Below, piece after piece: positions 6,139 through 6,232 of a DNA stretch of 6,232 nt. The stretch comes from Epulopiscium sp. Nele67-Bin004. GTDB taxonomy: Bacteria > Bacillota_A > Clostridia > Lachnospirales > Cellulosilyticaceae. The notes under the pieces are model-generated. The model did no database searches and had not been told where the DNA came from. It saw only the letters and a program-made list of their open reading frames with translations. A program made the position numbers and the translations under genes. Position 1 is the first letter of the stretch; the number at the start of each line of letters is the position of its first letter. Location of the stretch: contig LNZQ01000223.1 in the NCBI GenBank assembly GCA_002007315.1, forward strand, positions 1-6,232, read 5' to 3'.

Positions 6139-6232
6139 TCTTCTTATTGTTGAAGATTTCTTTAAACATTATTTTAAAATTAAGCCTGCAGACATTCTCC
6201 TGTGCACTACGATTTTATTTTGTTTTATTTTT
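6139..6232. other. Non-coding AT-rich sequence abutting the spoIVA breakpoint
   Basis: Where SpoIVA codons should continue, the sequence is AT-rich and has stops in all three minus-strand frames. A small hairpin (TCTTC 6139-6143, GAAGA 6152-6156, 8-base loop) sits exactly at the junction. Further in is a less AT-rich island of about 25 bases (6184-6209) that contains the palindromes CTGCAG and GTGCAC, then a T-rich run on the plus strand to the edge. This could be the end of an inserted element, but no family is recognised. Confidence 0.45.

Noticed and set aside
6070..6172. Short minus-strand frame from ATG 6172 (MFKEIFNNKK...)
   Set aside because: It is out of frame with spoIVA, ends quickly, has no ribosome site and resembles nothing known.
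6139..6232. Group I or group II intron 3' end at the spoIVA junction
   Set aside because: No domain V hairpin or group I P7/P3 core could be recognised in the 94 bases available. Kept only as a hypothesis within the breakpoint finding.

Overview
The window is an AT-rich, Gram-positive-type stretch, most likely from an anaerobic spore-forming Clostridia (Lachnospirales-like) genome. The inference rests on a C-terminal piece of the sporulation ATPase SpoIVA, strong AGGAGG-type ribosome binding sites, a Gram-positive lipoprotein signal, and a PD-(D/E)XK 'Rpn/putative transposase' gene of a type common in gut Clostridia. Every gene found lies on the minus strand, so transcription runs from high to low coordinates.

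Layout in the direction of transcription. (1) 6232-6139: about 94 bases of very AT-rich sequence that does not encode SpoIVA in any frame. (2) 6138-5890: the last ~83 codons of spoIVA with the native C-terminus, cut off abruptly upstream and followed by a strong terminator (5883-5844). (3) 5801-5049: a solitary nucleotidyltransferase of the YcgL/RlaP type, with its own extended -10 promoter placed directly after that terminator. (4) 4958-4884: a promoter and leader carrying an exact 16-bp inverted repeat, one copy over the -35 region and one just downstream of the predicted transcription start. (5) 4883-571: a three-gene ABC importer operon, with a fused double-domain permease, an ATPase and a lipoprotein binding protein, closed by a terminator at 527-497. 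(6) 449-421: a near-consensus sigma-A promoter driving an Rpn-family nuclease gene (388 to beyond position 1) that runs off the window.

The importer genes form one self-contained system. A lipid-anchored receptor captures a solute outside the cell, the twelve-helix permease passes it through the membrane, and the cytosolic ATPase powers transport. The family is usually called 'iron(III) ABC transporter' (Fbp/Afu/Sfu type). However, the tandem-tyrosine iron ligand of classical FbpA is not visible in the expected place, so the substrate is left open. The paired operator-like repeats suggest tight control by an unidentified dimeric regulator.

The other genes (spoIVA fragment, lone nucleotidyltransferase, Rpn nuclease) have no obvious functional link to the importer. 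Together they look like an accessory, rearranged neighbourhood. The two points most worth following are the double operator and the sharp spoIVA breakpoint.
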